A stretch of 64,000 nucleotides of DNA from Megaleporinus macrocephalus. Its lineage: Eukaryota; Chordata; Actinopteri; Characiformes; Anostomidae. This document shows, one piece after another, positions 47,400-59,560 of the stretch. The position numbers and the translations under genes are program-made. Each line of letters opens with the position of its first letter. The first letter of the stretch is position 1. The notes beneath the pieces are model-generated. The model saw only the letters and a list, made by a program, of their open reading frames with translations, ran no database searches and was not told the origin of the DNA. The stretch lies in NCBI GenBank assembly GCA_021613375.1, contig CM038702.1, positions 27,263,349 to 27,327,348 of the forward strand. Direction: 5' to 3'.

Positions 47400-48250
47400 A
47401 ATTTTTTGTTCATTCTATTTAATAAAACAGCCTTATTAAAGAACTAAAGTCGCTCAAATCAAAAGGGTTTTAGTCTAAAGTCCAAGTCATTTAAAAGTCT
47501 GAAATGTGTTTTGAACAAAATCCAACATTACAGTAAAAACAGAAAGCGAGACCATATGTTGCCTTGAGCTGCATCAGGAAAGTCAAGCTTCCCGGTGACA
47601 GAGACGGAGAGTGGCTCATGTGCAGCTGCTCTGGGTGTCCCCTTCAACTGATCAGTGTTATTCTGTGGGGGTTATATGAACATGTAGCAGCTATTCAAGA
47701 GAGCAAATCACACTATTCATCAGTTTTTCTCACAATTTTACTTTTTTTTTATCCGCAGAGCTGGAGATTTTTGATTTCCTAAGCAGGATTGTGGGAACAA
47801 GCAGACAAGCATCAGGGCAGACTGAACTTCAGGAGGAAACACAGTTCACCCATAACTCTCACACACACATAGTTGTTGCGTAACCATGCACATACTGGTG
47901 CTCAACATGGGAATCTTCAACTGCAGCTGAGAGTTTTTGCGTGGTTAGACCGGCTGTGTTTGAATCTGTGCATGTGTGTGTGTGTGTGTGTGTGTTTGGC
48001 CTTGGGCAGCAAGATCAAAGCCGTTCTTCTTATCGGCGGTGAGAAGTGAGTGATCTACAGAGGCTGTAGCTCATTCGTCTGAAAACAGAACACACACACA
48101 CACTGAGTGTAAGGTAAAAGTGCAGTGGGGTTACGGATAGCTCTCAATTCCAGCAAAGACAAGAAAAAAAATGGTCTCACTTTCAACATTCAGTGCCAAT
48201 TCAGTGTGAAGAAACAGATACAGGGGTTTTCCCATAAATAACATACTAAA
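47400..48250. other. Unique sequence, no gene recognised
   Basis: The frame at 47564-47782 is unrecognised and has no convincing exon boundaries. A (TG)n run lies at 47970-47995. Confidence 0.45.
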
Positions 48251-48269
48251 GTCACAGTGCTAAAAAATC

Positions 48270-48680
48270 CAATGGGGGAAGAAGAAGATGAAGAAGAAGA
48301 AAATAAAGAAAAGAAGAAGAAAAGGAAAAGAAGCAGAAGAAGGAAACGAGGGAGAAGAAGAAAAAAAGGAAACAAAGAAGAAGAAGAAAAGGAGAAGAAG
48401 AAGAACAAGGACAAGAAAGAGGAGAAGAAGAAGACAAGGAGAAGATAAGAAAGGATAATAATAATATATGATGATGATAATGATGATGATGATGATGATG
48501 AAGGTTTGAATGGACTAGGTTAAGGAAGAAAAATAAGTAGAAGAAGAAGAAGAAGAAAAAAGAGATGATGATGATGAAGGTTAGAAAAAGACTAGGTTAA
48601 GGAAGAAAAAGAAGAGGAATTAAAGGATGATGATGATGATGATGATGATAAAGGAGAAGATAAGGAAGGCTAACAAGATG
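48270..48680. repeat. GAA/GAT trinucleotide-rich tract
   Basis: GAAGAAGAA-type purine sequence to about 48440, then GATGAT runs (48465-48500), further GAA and GAT runs (48540-48650). The Lys/Glu frame on plus and the Ser/Phe frames on minus are low-complexity. Confidence 0.95.
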
Positions 48681-48699
48681 CTTCTACATCAGCATCATA

Positions 48700-49480
48700 G
48701 CTTCAGTGCTAAATAAACAGGAGCACTCAGCATTCAGACATTAAACCTCTCTTTACTGATAAACTATATCTGAGTTAAGGGGGACCTGGAGGGGTCAGAT
48801 TTATAACCAGACAGTTACACACGCATCACTAACTAACAAGCTCAAATCAAATCAAATCAAAACTGGAGATGGTCCTCTGTAAAGGTCAGCAGATTGAATA
48901 CGAATAATTAACCTCAAACTCCATCTCCTGCTTCAGAGCCTGAGTACAGTACGCCAGCGCTATTACACACACTGGCTGCCATTTATGGCCTGATGTCACA
49001 CTCAGCCCTCTGACCACCAACACAGAGACAAGAGAGATAAAAAATTTAAATCAGAGTCACAATGAGAGAATTAGACACAGCCTAAATCAGGATCAGAATC
49101 TGAATCAGATTCATATTCATTTGCAAAGTAAGATATCATGAGTAATGTGTTGATGAGAATGAGAGAGAGAGAGGGAGAGAGAGGGGGTTCTACTGTGCAC
49201 CTCTATGATAGATTTAATTGCAGATCTACAATTTAAAAATATCTCTCCTCTTCTATCTTTCTCCCAATCTATCTATTTAGCAGTGTATGTGTATTGCTTT
49301 GAATATTAATAGTTTCATACAGAAGTTAAAGATTAAAAATAACTCTATTTTCTCTCCCATAGATCTCCCTCACTTACCCTATGTCTTTTTTTCTATCTGT
49401 CCTCTCTCTCTATCTCTCTCTCTCTCTTTTTCTTAGGTCTACAGGTTATTAAACAATTCAGCCAAATTCAACAGTCTCCA
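48700..49480. other. Unique sequence with GA and CT patches, no gene recognised
   Basis: (GA)n near 49160-49185 and (CT)n near 49403-49430. Nothing else recognised. Confidence 0.45.
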
Positions 49481-49485
49481 GTTTC

Positions 49486-49487
<2 letters not shown>

Positions 49488-49531
<44 letters not shown>
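49488..49531. repeat. (GT)n microsatellite
   Basis: About 22 GT units. It lies about 70 bp from an AC run (49603-49643), so the two form an inverted, hairpin-capable pair. Confidence 0.97.
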
Positions 49532-49532
<1 letters not shown>

Positions 49533-49602
49533 AGCTTGTTGGCTCTCTTTGCGGCTGTGACGCTTCAGTCCAGACAGGAAAGAGGATGTTTGAAGGGAAA
49601 AA

Positions 49603-49603
49603 G

Positions 49604-49643
<40 letters not shown>
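49603..49643. repeat. (AC)n microsatellite
   Basis: About 20 AC units. Confidence 0.97.
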
Positions 49644-49644
<1 letters not shown>

Positions 49645-49718
49645 ACCACACTAGGTCAGTCCATCCAAAGCCTTCACCTGACACACTTCTGTCCTTTCCC
49701 AGCTGTACAAACAGAGAG

Positions 49719-49720
<2 letters not shown>

Positions 49721-49788
<68 letters not shown>
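49721..49788. repeat. (AC)n microsatellite
   Basis: About 34 AC units leading directly into the CCTAA-rich composite. Confidence 0.97.
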
Positions 49789-49790
<2 letters not shown>

Positions 49791-49796
49791 ACTTTC

Positions 49797-50010
49797 TGGA
49801 GACCCCAACCTTAATCAGAACTACTATTAGCCTAACCCTAAATCTAAGCCTAACCCTAACCTTACCCTGTACCTAACCTTAACCAGAACTACTACTAGCC
49901 TAACACTAAATCTAGCCCTAATCATAACCAATACTGGAACCCGAAACTTAATGTTACCTGACTTCAGAATGTAATGATTTACATCGTGGGGACCTGTTTG
50001 TGGTCCCCAC
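49797..50010 (+). repeat. CCTAA-rich composite repeat, copy 2
   Basis: Telomere-like words (CCTAACCCTAAATC, CCTAACCTTAACC) and two copies of AGAACTACTA-TAGCCTAAC are followed by GAATGTAATGATTTACA and GGGGACC. It shares order and words with 1645-1780. GTCCCCAC recurs near 50005 and 50053, a hallmark of this fish repeat in my recollection. Confidence 0.75.
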
Positions 50011-51193
50011 AGAGACACATGTACCCACAACATGAGTACATGTGCAGGTTTTGGTCCCCACAATGTGGCATTAACCTAGTGCGCACAGACACACTGCTGG
50101 GAATTCACATTGAAAGCAGGTGGATGTTATAATAGTGCCTGACTTCACTCAGCTATATATAAACCCAGCCAGTGGTCAGTAATTACCTTTAAACTCCACA
50201 GCCCACCGCTTCCTGACCGTCTGAAACCACACTACCGCTACTGAGGAGTCACCCAGAGGTCACTGTAAGGTAGATGCTCTCACTCAGGTCCTGCACAGCT
50301 TTTCTAAAATGCTACACATTTTAGTTATTTATTTAATTGCTTTTTTGTTGTCATATATGAACTATATTATTTAAATATATTTTAAAAAAGGAGTTTCATA
50401 TAGTGGATCACAAGAGTGTTTAACTATTGTACTGTTTAAGTAATATTGTGAATTCTGCTTTACAAGTTGCAGTTACTGGCAGTCATGTTACAATTTTATA
50501 TGCATTGTTTCAGAGACCCATAGGAATTGCATGGACTATACTCATTTGTGTTTATAAGTAAAAGTGTGCAATTTTTTTTTCTGAAGGAAAATAAAAACAA
50601 GTCAAAAGTCCAAAACTATGGAATGAAATGCATAATTACAAAACTACACTTAACTAATTCTATAAAAGGAATCTACAGCAAAGCGGCAATAATAGCGGTA
50701 GACTTCTAAAGCGAACTGAAGCACATGTGCCTGGCCACTTCAAACGAGGGCACTCAAACTGAGTCACGATTTGTTTAGAAAGATTTGCATGCTTCGGTCT
50801 CCTCTTCCCAAAAATCCACCAGAGGAGACACGAGAGAGTGTCTGACCAGTTTCATAATCAAATCAACCACTGTGGTGAAGTTTCTCTCTGTCATGCACAC
50901 AGCTGTTGCCCTGAGGTTATTGACTCACAACTACATGGGGAATCCTTCCGCATAGGACTTTAATCAGAGCCTGATTCAGATTCCTCCAGTCTTTCTGACT
51001 GAGGTAGACCACCCGAGTTTTAATACATTCAGCAGTCAGACAATCTGGACGAAGCTGTAATCAAAAGCGTTCGTCGCCATTGTAGCTATTTTTTGCTGGC
51101 CTTTCCATCGCAGTTCAATAAAACTCTAAATGCCATAGTTTGGTGGTATTTACGCAATCTCCCCTGTCATATCAAATACAGTTCATGTAGATC

Positions 51194-51263
51194 ATGTTTG
51201 GTGTCTGAAGTTGGCTTTCTTAGTTTTAGCAGTGGAGCTACAAGGCTAATGCAGTTTGGAAGC
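51194..51263 (+). repeat. Interspersed repeat fragment shared with 3.6 kb
   Basis: TGTTTGGTGTCTGAAGTTGG then GGAGCTACAAGGCTAATG. See 3624-3692. Confidence 0.5.
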
Positions 51264-51570
51264 TTGTTAGAATGATGCTGCATAACTATTTCACAAACTG
51301 GGTCAAATTGTTAAGGAATCTCAAATACTAAGTACTTTCTAATAGACTTGTTCATGTGGGTTCTGACAGTGTGTGATTCAGTCCATGATCTACAATAACA
51401 GAATTAAATATGTTAGCAAAGCTACAAACAGTAGCATCAATCCAGAAGCAAGTATTTTGTGCTTTTGATGCAAGTTTTATGAGATTTCAACAAGCGCACT
51501 AACAAAACACCACAAATAGTGAAAAGAAGGGATACTGAAGAGGTTGGATTTGATCTAACGGATAAATTAA

Positions 51571-51791
51571 ATATCGTTACAGTCTTTTTTCACTTTTCAG
51601 GAGAGGACTAAAGCCGACATTGTTTTTAATGTAGGTCAATGTAACCAGAATTGTTTCTACGCTATTTAAAGCCTTTCTATTGGTTCATTTATCAGGATTT
51701 TCCACAAATGTCATGTGGCGTGTTCAAATGATATAGAAAAATAAAACTGATAGAAATGGAGATACATGTTTTCATTGGACAGTGACGATAT
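51571..51791. mobile_element. MITE with GTCGCTGTCC termini, copy 3
   Basis: The right end TTTTCATTGGACAGTGACGATAT is close to the family terminus (quoted ends differ by one base). The left end ATATCGTTACAGTC is a mutated version. The interior CAGGAGAGGAC and CGTGTTCAAATGATATA match the 5496 copy in the same orientation. Confidence 0.7.
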
Positions 51792-53626
51792 GTATGGTTG
51801 GGGGACAGACACCCTCTCCTCAGAGTTAACTTCATGTATATTCTTATCTCTCCCAACCGTTTGCTCTGATCAAGACTTTACAGCGCCGTTCCTCCTGTCA
51901 TGTGCAGCTGTCTAGTTTATAGGAGCTATTTTCCCTCCTACAGTTTCCTTTAGTACTCCTCATACCACGACCATAAATTGAAGAAGTCTGCAGAAAAAGG
52001 TAGCATATATCACTGGTTTTCAAACTGTGGGTTGTGACCCACTGATGAGTGGTGATGGGGGGATGAGTGGGATGAGTGGGATGCAGGGAAGCCGGATGAG
52101 AACTAAATGAAGCACACTGTAGATCAGAAGCTGGAACCACTGCTGTTATCAAAGCATGCCGTGTCGTCATTGCCTTTTATTCCCATGTACCAAGGAGTGT
52201 AGCAATCGAATTTTGACTAAACAATGATAGAAACAGTGCACGTGCTGCACTTTTGTTTACACTGCTGCTTACTGCGAGCTACCTGCTGCTAGAAACACAT
52301 TCAAACTACTGCCTGTTTGTCACTAGTGCCAGGATGTTTCCTGACGAAGTCCCAGTGTACAGAGCTACTCATCTAGCTGATAAAACAAGTCCAGCTCTTA
52401 ATTTTCTTATTCTTTGATTTATTTTTTTCATTCCGCAATCTGATTGTGGTTTCACATCTTTATGGTTGTTTTTACAAATATGCCTCTTTCTGCAGTTTCC
52501 ATGTGAGTCCATGTGAAAATGGTGTGTTGGGTCACTGAAAGCACGGATTTAAAAAAAAATCTCCTCAGGGCCTTGTTTACATTTTGTAAAAAGTGTTTTC
52601 TTGTGGATGGAAAAAATGTCACATTTTGAAAAATCTTTATCTATAGCTTTTTCCAATTATTAAGTAATTCTGAAATATGACTGATGACTGGATAGGTTCT
52701 GTGTGCTCAGCAATTTGGGTTTAATATCAGAGCAGATTACATATTTATGACAAAATATGACTTTTTCAATAAACTGCAATGGCATGATTTATGTGTACAG
52801 CACAAAAGCCTTGTAACTTCAGTATCCCTTCGATGTTGCATCATACAAAACACAACAACGATAAAACAATTTTAGCATAAATGATCAACTTAAAATAATA
52901 CATTCCCAATAATGTAATAGGCTATACATTCTCAGTAAATCCACCAAGACACTGAATTATATTATTGGGAAAGTTTTTCTTTTGTACATTCTCAGCATGT
53001 TTTATTACATTTATTACATTTATGGGAATTTCTGGGAATTACTACAGAACGTTACAGAAAGTGCAAGATGGAAAGAGAAACCATTAGACGCGCAGTTGCA
53101 CTGTCAAGCAAGGTGAGATGGTTGAATTAGACGCACAGCAATCTGCTGAATCGAGAAAAAGCTGTAGAAAATAATAGAGCATATCCACCCATAAATAAAG
53201 ATTTTAGAGAGAAAACTGCTGATATAGGATCAGCTCATGATGATGCATGTGCAGTAATCAATTTTATTGATATAAAAGACAAAAAAAACCTGATTCCGGA
53301 CCAGTCTGAAACACACAGGTCATCGAGTGTAAAGAGAGGAACCCAGAAACGAGCTTAGCCGGTAATTACTGCTAGCAACTTCTGGGAGAACGTTCAGTTC
53401 ACTTTAGCATGAATCAGCCAGCTTCAGTCAGCCAGATCTGGTCCAAAGCGAGCCCATGCCAGCCTCATGCCCCATAATTCTACATGTCACCAACCGACGG
53501 CAAAGACGCATGCAAAAATTTCAGCAAATTCACTAAATTACAGGCTTCGGTGCAGTGGGTATGGGAGTCCTGTTGGATCTATCAGCAGGAGATCATGTTG
53601 GAGGAACCACAGGCATAATCTCACTC

Positions 53627-54241
53627 TTAAAGTGATAGTTTAGCAAAAAAAAAAAAAAAAAAGAATTAGAAAACTTTCCCCTTACCTCAAATGTAGTCGA
53701 TTAGCCAAGCCGCGGCTGGTGAACATACTACACTCTGTACTTAAGTACAAAATAAGAAGGTAACAAAGGTAGAAATAAGAAAATATATGAAATTATCTAA
53801 GAGTGTAAGAAGAGTTTTAAGTCCTAAACATCCAAGTTTCTCAGGTTAGTGCTATCTTAGCAGGTGTAAGATAATGGTTTTATCTTCCTGATTCCCTTCA
53901 TTTTTTGGTTTGTTCTCTGCAAAGCCAAGCTTTAAAATAGTAGCTACTATTTTTAGCTTTGCTAAAATAATTTCTTAATCATAGATAACAGTATTAAAAA
54001 ACACATAAAGAAGAGATTACTGAGATAACTTCACAACAAATGGTTTGAGAAATTAAGTTGGCATAATGTTAATTAGCATGCTGATAATGTTCCACCACTT
54101 GTTAGCTTCGTTAGCCTTCCACCTCCGGTGCTAACCTAATAAGGGGGTAAACTTCAGACACATGAAATGCCTTGGCCGACTGACAACATTTGGGGTAAAG
54201 GGGTAAACTGGTGCATTTGTTTTCTGGCTGAACTAAAGCTT
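53627..54241. mobile_element. Foldback or MITE-like element, about 615 bp
   Basis: Left: AGTGATAGTTTAGC, an A18 run, CCCCTTACCTCAAATG, GTCGATTAGCC. The right end, read as reverse complement, gives TTTAGTTCAGCC, CCCCTTTACCCCAAATG and GTCAGTCGGCC in the same order. These are long imperfect inverted termini. No frame inside is recognised. Confidence 0.55.
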
Positions 54242-55037
54242 GAAGGAAATACTCTGGAGTCTACTGGCTCTGAAACAGTTGTTGTGGTCATTAATGATTA
54301 ATAATTAATAATTAAAGTGTTGCATCACTGCACTGCAAGACCTTGGTTCAAACCAGTTCAGACCTTACATGTCTAAATTTGAATTTCTGCAGAACTACGG
54401 CTTTAAGCACCCAGATTAAGGTCTCCGTCCTGTGTAAGTGTCCATACCATGCCGTGTAAGTGCTGCAAACTCTGGAAGCCACGAGCCCGCAATGCAAACA
54501 TTCTTTAGGGCGATTTTTGGCAGACACTCAACTCTAAGCACCCATTAGTGGACTCATTCCTCACAGTGAAACAGAAACGGAGGATCTGACTGCAGGTTCA
54601 CTGGGTTTGCATCCTGTTAAAGCACATAATGCAATCAGAGATGGGACAGATCATGCTGCATCTCAGTTCAGACGTATGCACTTCTTATAAATCCACATAC
54701 TACATCTGTACCCTAAAGTAGTCCAGTGGGCATAACACTCCAGGAAATATACTTTCCAACTGAGTTCAGCGCTGACCTAAAACTGTAAGATCTTACCACA
54801 TGGGTCTGGATATTTTCAATCACTTTCCTCTAAAAAACAACAAAACGAAAAATCTTTCCATCCACACGACTCAACAAGAAAGGCTGTATCATCTCAGCAA
54901 CACTAAGACACACTACTATTGTGCACTGGCCCCATCAATCAAAAGTTATTTAAGGAAAGGACTCCTTAAATAGCCTCACAACTTGTTGCCACTGTGATTG
55001 TATGTACATTTATTGATGGTATGATTCTAGATGTGGG

Positions 55038-55102
55038 GGTTGGTGGATGGATGGATGGGTGGATGGGTGGATGGGTGGATGGATGGGTGGATGGGTGGAT
55101 GG
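55038..55102. repeat. (GGAT/GGGT)n microsatellite
   Basis: GGATGGATGGGT-type tetranucleotide repeat ending at the LINE-tail-like segment. Confidence 0.95.
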
Positions 55103-55165
55103 ATATTTTATTGATCCCAGAGGAAAGTTTAGGGCATCCAGTATCTTTTCCACAAGGTAAGGCAA
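55103..55165 (+). mobile_element. Fish LINE-tail-like fragment
   Basis: TTTTATTGATCCCAGAGGAA, then GGGCATCCAGTATC and TTTTCCACAAGG. It shares GATCCCAGAGG with 14427, and as there it sits beside a microsatellite. Confidence 0.5.
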
Positions 55166-55794
55166 AACAAGACTTGAATTAAACATGAAATTAAACATGA
55201 AATTAAACATGAATTGAAACTGAACGAACAAAACTGTATATATGTTTTCTAGATTCTGGATTGTGGTCTGAGAAACTGCACACATCATGTTTTTTAATGC
55301 ACTTAGTGGACCTACTGTTTTTTCTTGCTGAGCTACTTTTACTTCTGTTTGAATCATTATTTATTGTTGAAGTAAAAACACATTTAGAAAACATGGAGGG
55401 GCTGCTGAGGGGAGAAAACAGCACAGCTCATAAACACTAACAACCTGCAGACCTCAGCCAAGCTCTGCTGCAGAACACAGAGTACACACACACACACACA
55501 TGTCCATTCTGAGTGTGAGTGATTACGGTGGGTCGATTTCAGAGTGCTCATAATTCGGCTTTGTTGACTGCTCTGGGAGTGTGTTTTACTAAGAGTGTTA
55601 ACTGTAGAGAGGTAAACACTGCACAGAAAAAAAGAGTCTCAAATGTTTTGAGTCCAAAACTTTACTGTACAGTCACAGAGACGCAGCACAGCACGCAGGG
55701 GAAAGACATATACACACTACTCGCTAAAACCCTTATCATCCTACAGAATAATAGATTCATAAAGAATATAGATAGACAGAACCGTACACTCCAA

Positions 55795-56620
55795 CACTAA
55801 TCCTAAATACTAATCCTAAACCCTAAACTTAAATACTAATTCTGATATTAGAGCCTAACCTAAAAGAAACATACACTAAAGCTTAATCTCTAACCCTAAT
55901 CTTAAACACTAAACTCAGCAAGCCTGACCTTACACTCTAAACTCCAAAGCCTAAACACTAACCTTAAACCTTTAAACGTTAAACCCAAAACCTGACCTTA
56001 AACTTTGACCTTAAATATAAATTCTAACCTTAGTCTCAAATACTAATCATAAACCATAATCTTAAATATGAATGCTAAACACTAAACCTGACCTTAACCC
56101 CTAAGACTAATCTTAAAACTATCCTACACCTATGCCTGAAACTCTCACCCTAATCTTAAAAGGTAATCCTCAACCATAGATCTAACTCTAAACAAAAAGC
56201 CTTACCCTAGACACTAATCTTAAACCTGACCTTAAACTCTAATCATAAATCTAAACATTAATCCTAAACATAAGTCTATAATCAATCCTAAATCTGGTTA
56301 TAGGGTCTAACCCTAAATTTATTTTACTATTGATATTAAATTACTATTACTATGAACTATTTCTAAACCCTAAAACTCTAAACTTGATCTTAAACATTAA
56401 TCCTAAACCCTTAAACTCTAACCCTAAGATTAAACATAAATCCTAAACCCTAAAAGTCTAACCATAAACCTGAACATTAATCCTAAACCTTAAAACTCTA
56501 ACCCTTAGATTAAACATTAATCCTAAACCTTAAAACTCTAACCCTATTATTAAGCATTAATGCTAAATTTCAAATTCTAACCCTAATCCTAAACCCTAAT
56601 CCTGAAACTTCCTGTAACTC
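55795..56620 (+). repeat. Degenerate telomere-like (CCTAAA/CCCTAA) repeat
   Basis: More than 800 bp of words such as ATCCTAAACCCTAAA, TAACCCTAA and CTTAAACATTAATCC, with no fixed period. It resembles decayed (CCCTAA)n, oriented with the C-rich strand on plus. A 55-60 bp sub-period is visible at 56385-56540 (TTAATCCTAAACCTTAAAAC). Confidence 0.85.
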
Positions 56621-56749
56621 TGATTTTGAACCCTCTGACTTTCGGCATCTGGCGAGAAAGAAAGACAGAAGTGTCTGTTAAGCTTTTTAACTTTCCAGCA
56701 AAGTCACATGACTTTCACATTTGAATAAAACACGTATAGAATTAAAGAA

Positions 56750-57545
56750 ACAGTGTTTGATACTCCAACTAACTTACTGCTCCACAGCTCTGCAGCCCAG
56801 TGCTGGGGTCTTTATACCACTCTAGCTGATGCTTGCTGAAGGGCATTTAGGCTCATGTGCAGCTGCTTCAGACTCTCACATTCTATTGGTCAGCGCTGTT
56901 GTATGGAGAGTCCTGTCTCAGTACTAGGTGATTTTGAGGTAGCTGAGTTCACTCATTACAACAGCTGTCTGGATACTTTAGGAGTGATTATGTACACTAT
57001 CGAAGAAGGAAGCCCACACGTTTTTTAAAGCTATGGCTGACCTCACGTCTGACCATCTGAAGAAGCTGGAAAGAGAGCGTTTGATCTGTGCGTGTCCCTC
57101 TGCTCACGTCAAATGGACTGTGAAACTATGCGTGTGTGTGTGTTCTTCCTGTTCTCCTTCACTGCGGTGATTAAATTCTTACCCACTTTGACTCACTGTT
57201 TTTGCTCCAGTACTTTCTATTGAGAACAATCACTTAGTTAACCCTTAGTAGTTTAAAGCTGTTGAAGGGGACTTCCACCAACTTTAAAACATTTCTGCAT
57301 CACTTTGTGGCTATGTGAAGTCATTCAGAGCGGTTTGATCTGAACTGCTCTTTTGTAGAAAAACTTACTGACTGGATTGCTTTACAGTGGTGATGAGAAC
57401 CAGGGTTCTCAACGTCTACAACACAAACAGTACTATTTCATTCACTATACAAAATCACCAGCTAACCTACATGTTTCTTCACTTTTTATATAATGTTGGC
57501 AATGGTAAAATAGTGGTAAACCTTAAAAGATGCAATATATTTGTG
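56750..57545 (+). repeat. Left arm of a 3.1-kb imperfect palindrome
   Basis: The order of phrases is GTAGCTGAGTTCACTCATTA, ACAGCTGTCTGGATA, GAAGAAGGAAG, ATGGCTGACCTCA, AAATGGACTGTGAAA, TTCTTCCTGTTC, ACTCACTGTTTTTGCTCCA and TTAACCCTTAGTAGTTTAAA. All recur inverted at 59040-59500. The outer part (56760-56960) resembles the Tc1-derived element of 59430 in reverse. Confidence 0.85.
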
Positions 57546-57560
57546 GCCTTATAACATCCT

Positions 57561-57725
57561 GTATATCGTCGCTGTCCAGTGAAAGCCATGTATCTCAATT
57601 TTTATTGTCTAATGGACCAATAGAAATGCTCCAAAATAACTTGGGAAAAATTCTGGTTCCATTGACTTACATTGAAAGTAAATACAAGTAGATACTTGTT
57701 TTTCATTGGACAGCGATGATATACA
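57561..57725. mobile_element. MITE with GTCGCTGTCC termini, copy 4
   Basis: The termini GTATATCGTCGCTGTCC and GGACAGCGATGATATAC are inverted repeats with one mismatch. The sequence ATGGACCAATAGAAATGCTC is shared with the 16045 copy. TATA at both ends fits TA-targeted (Tc1/mariner-type) insertion. Confidence 0.85.
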
Positions 57726-58599
57726 AGAATGTATTTTAGGCAAAGAAATCATTCCAAGAGTTATAAATGATAAAATATTGTTTAAGCATCATCATTAAGC
57801 ATAGTCAGCATATTCATAATCATTTAATGTAAATTATTTTTGTGAGGGAGTTTTTAGAAACATTAAACTCCTCAGCCTTTTGGTTTCTATCCTCACCACT
57901 TTCTCTGCAACTACGCATTTCACATCAACCCACTCTGAACGGCTGTGTACATCTCAATCATAGAATTATGCTGTAAAACAGTTATTCACCTTTAAACCCG
58001 AAGGCAAAGAACCTCCCATAAACCTAATGTGGAGCTAATGTAGTGCTAAGAGTGATGAGGTTCAAGGCTTAAACACGCAATCACCAAAAGTTTGTTTGGA
58101 CTTCTGGCACGTCTAACATCAGTAAGCCTGACTAATGGCCGCTGTGAACAGTGTGTGACCCCTTTAGGGTGGTTCTGACCCAGACTGAGACGAAGCCTTC
58201 ATTTCTGTCTCAGAACCGCCCCTGCTCCGGATCAGTGCCGGCTATTCACATGATTACACTCAAATTAGGGCTTCAGGGCTTACTGCTGTTTGTTGAAGAG
58301 GAACTTGTTCTCTATGTATGTGTGCAAAGCCCAAACAGTCTTGCTTTCATAACTGCACATTTTGACCTCAAGCATGGAGGAGTGGACCTGCAGCAGTTGC
58401 AGTGTGCGCCTCCAGGAGGCAGCATTTTAGATAACAAAACAATACTGGAATTGTATATAAAACAGTTATGAATTATAGTTCATTGAAACTAGTGGAGAAA
58501 TTGCGTGTAAGGTAGAGTCTAAACTTCAAAACAGGACATATATTAAGAATAGAACTATATACTATATTATTAATATGTAACTAAGCTGCAGGCTGTTGT

Positions 58600-58940
58600 A
58601 AAGGGGGCTTCCATAATTCCAGAATAATTAAATGGTTAAGATATAAACCAAGTCATTCTGAGTGGTTTGATGTGAAATGCTCTGTTCTTGAGTCAGATAT
58701 GTTCACAGTGGTGGTGATGTGAACCAGACATTTGAGTTTCATGCATCTAGATGTTCTCACGAAGAAAATTAATAAGAAATGGTTATGAGTGTACTGCTTG
58801 ATGTCTGAGGTTGGAAAAAAATTGCCTTATTTTGGGATATTTTTAAAATGCATTCATGGTGGAGAAATACAAGGCCGGCACTGTAAAGCTTCTAGACACC
58901 AGAGAACACTTAACTTTTAAGATTTATCACCATTTACCAT
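58600..58940 (+). repeat. Internal member of the palindrome repeat family
   Basis: GTCATTCTGAGTGGTTTGAT, GAAATGCTCT and CACAGTGGTGGTGATG resemble 57320-57410 in the same orientation and 57850-57960 in reverse. This part therefore consists of alternating-orientation copies of one element. Confidence 0.65.
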
Positions 58941-59039
58941 CATCAACATGACAAATAATGACTCGCATAGATTCACTCGTGGTTATGATAGTAAGTATAA
59001 TAGCTTTATTTGTGTTGTAGACACTGCAACATCTGTTTC

Positions 59040-59560
59040 CCATCACCGCCACTGTGAAGACATCTAAGTTTTCATAATGACCCATTTCTACTACTGTGAA
59101 TGACTTTGTTTATACCTCAAACACTGAATTATGTAGATTTTTTTAAAATGGTGGACTTTCCCACTTAACAGCTTTAAACTACTAAGGGTTAACTAAGTCA
59201 TTGTTCTCAGTAGAAAGCATTGGAGCAAAAACAGTGAGTTAGTGGGTAAGAATTTAATTACCGCAGTGAAGAAGAACAGGAAGAACACACACACTTTCAC
59301 AGTCCATTTGATATAAGCAGTGGTCAGATCAAACACTTCCAGCTCATTCAGATGGTCAAACATGAGGTCAGCCATGCCCTTAAAGAATGTGTGGTCTTCC
59401 TTCTTCAATCATCTACACAGTCACTCCAAACATATCCAGACAGCTGTTTTAATGAGTGAACTCAGCTACTTTAAGGTCACCCATTACTGACACAGGTGTT
59501 CAACTTAACATAAACAAGTTGAATAATCACTATAGAAAGCATATAAGTATGGGCTAAAGA
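59040..59560 (-). repeat. Right arm of the 3.1-kb imperfect palindrome
   Basis: Reverse complement of the left arm, as listed at 56750. In this arm a minus-strand frame (59193-59408) is open through the shared segment, while the left arm has diverged. The frame has no family I recognise, so coding origin is possible but unproven. Confidence 0.85.

Larger units (their letters stand above)
50070..53600. other. Unique sequence with scattered repeats, no gene recognised
   Basis: Contains the repeat fragment at 51194-51263 and the MITE at 51571. A GGATGAGT/GGGATGAGT patch lies near 52045-52085. Frames near 50527, 51093 and 51898 are short and unrecognised. Confidence 0.45.

Noticed and set aside
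48190..48448. Lys/Glu-rich plus frame and Ser/Phe-rich minus frames
   Set aside because: GAA trinucleotide tract.
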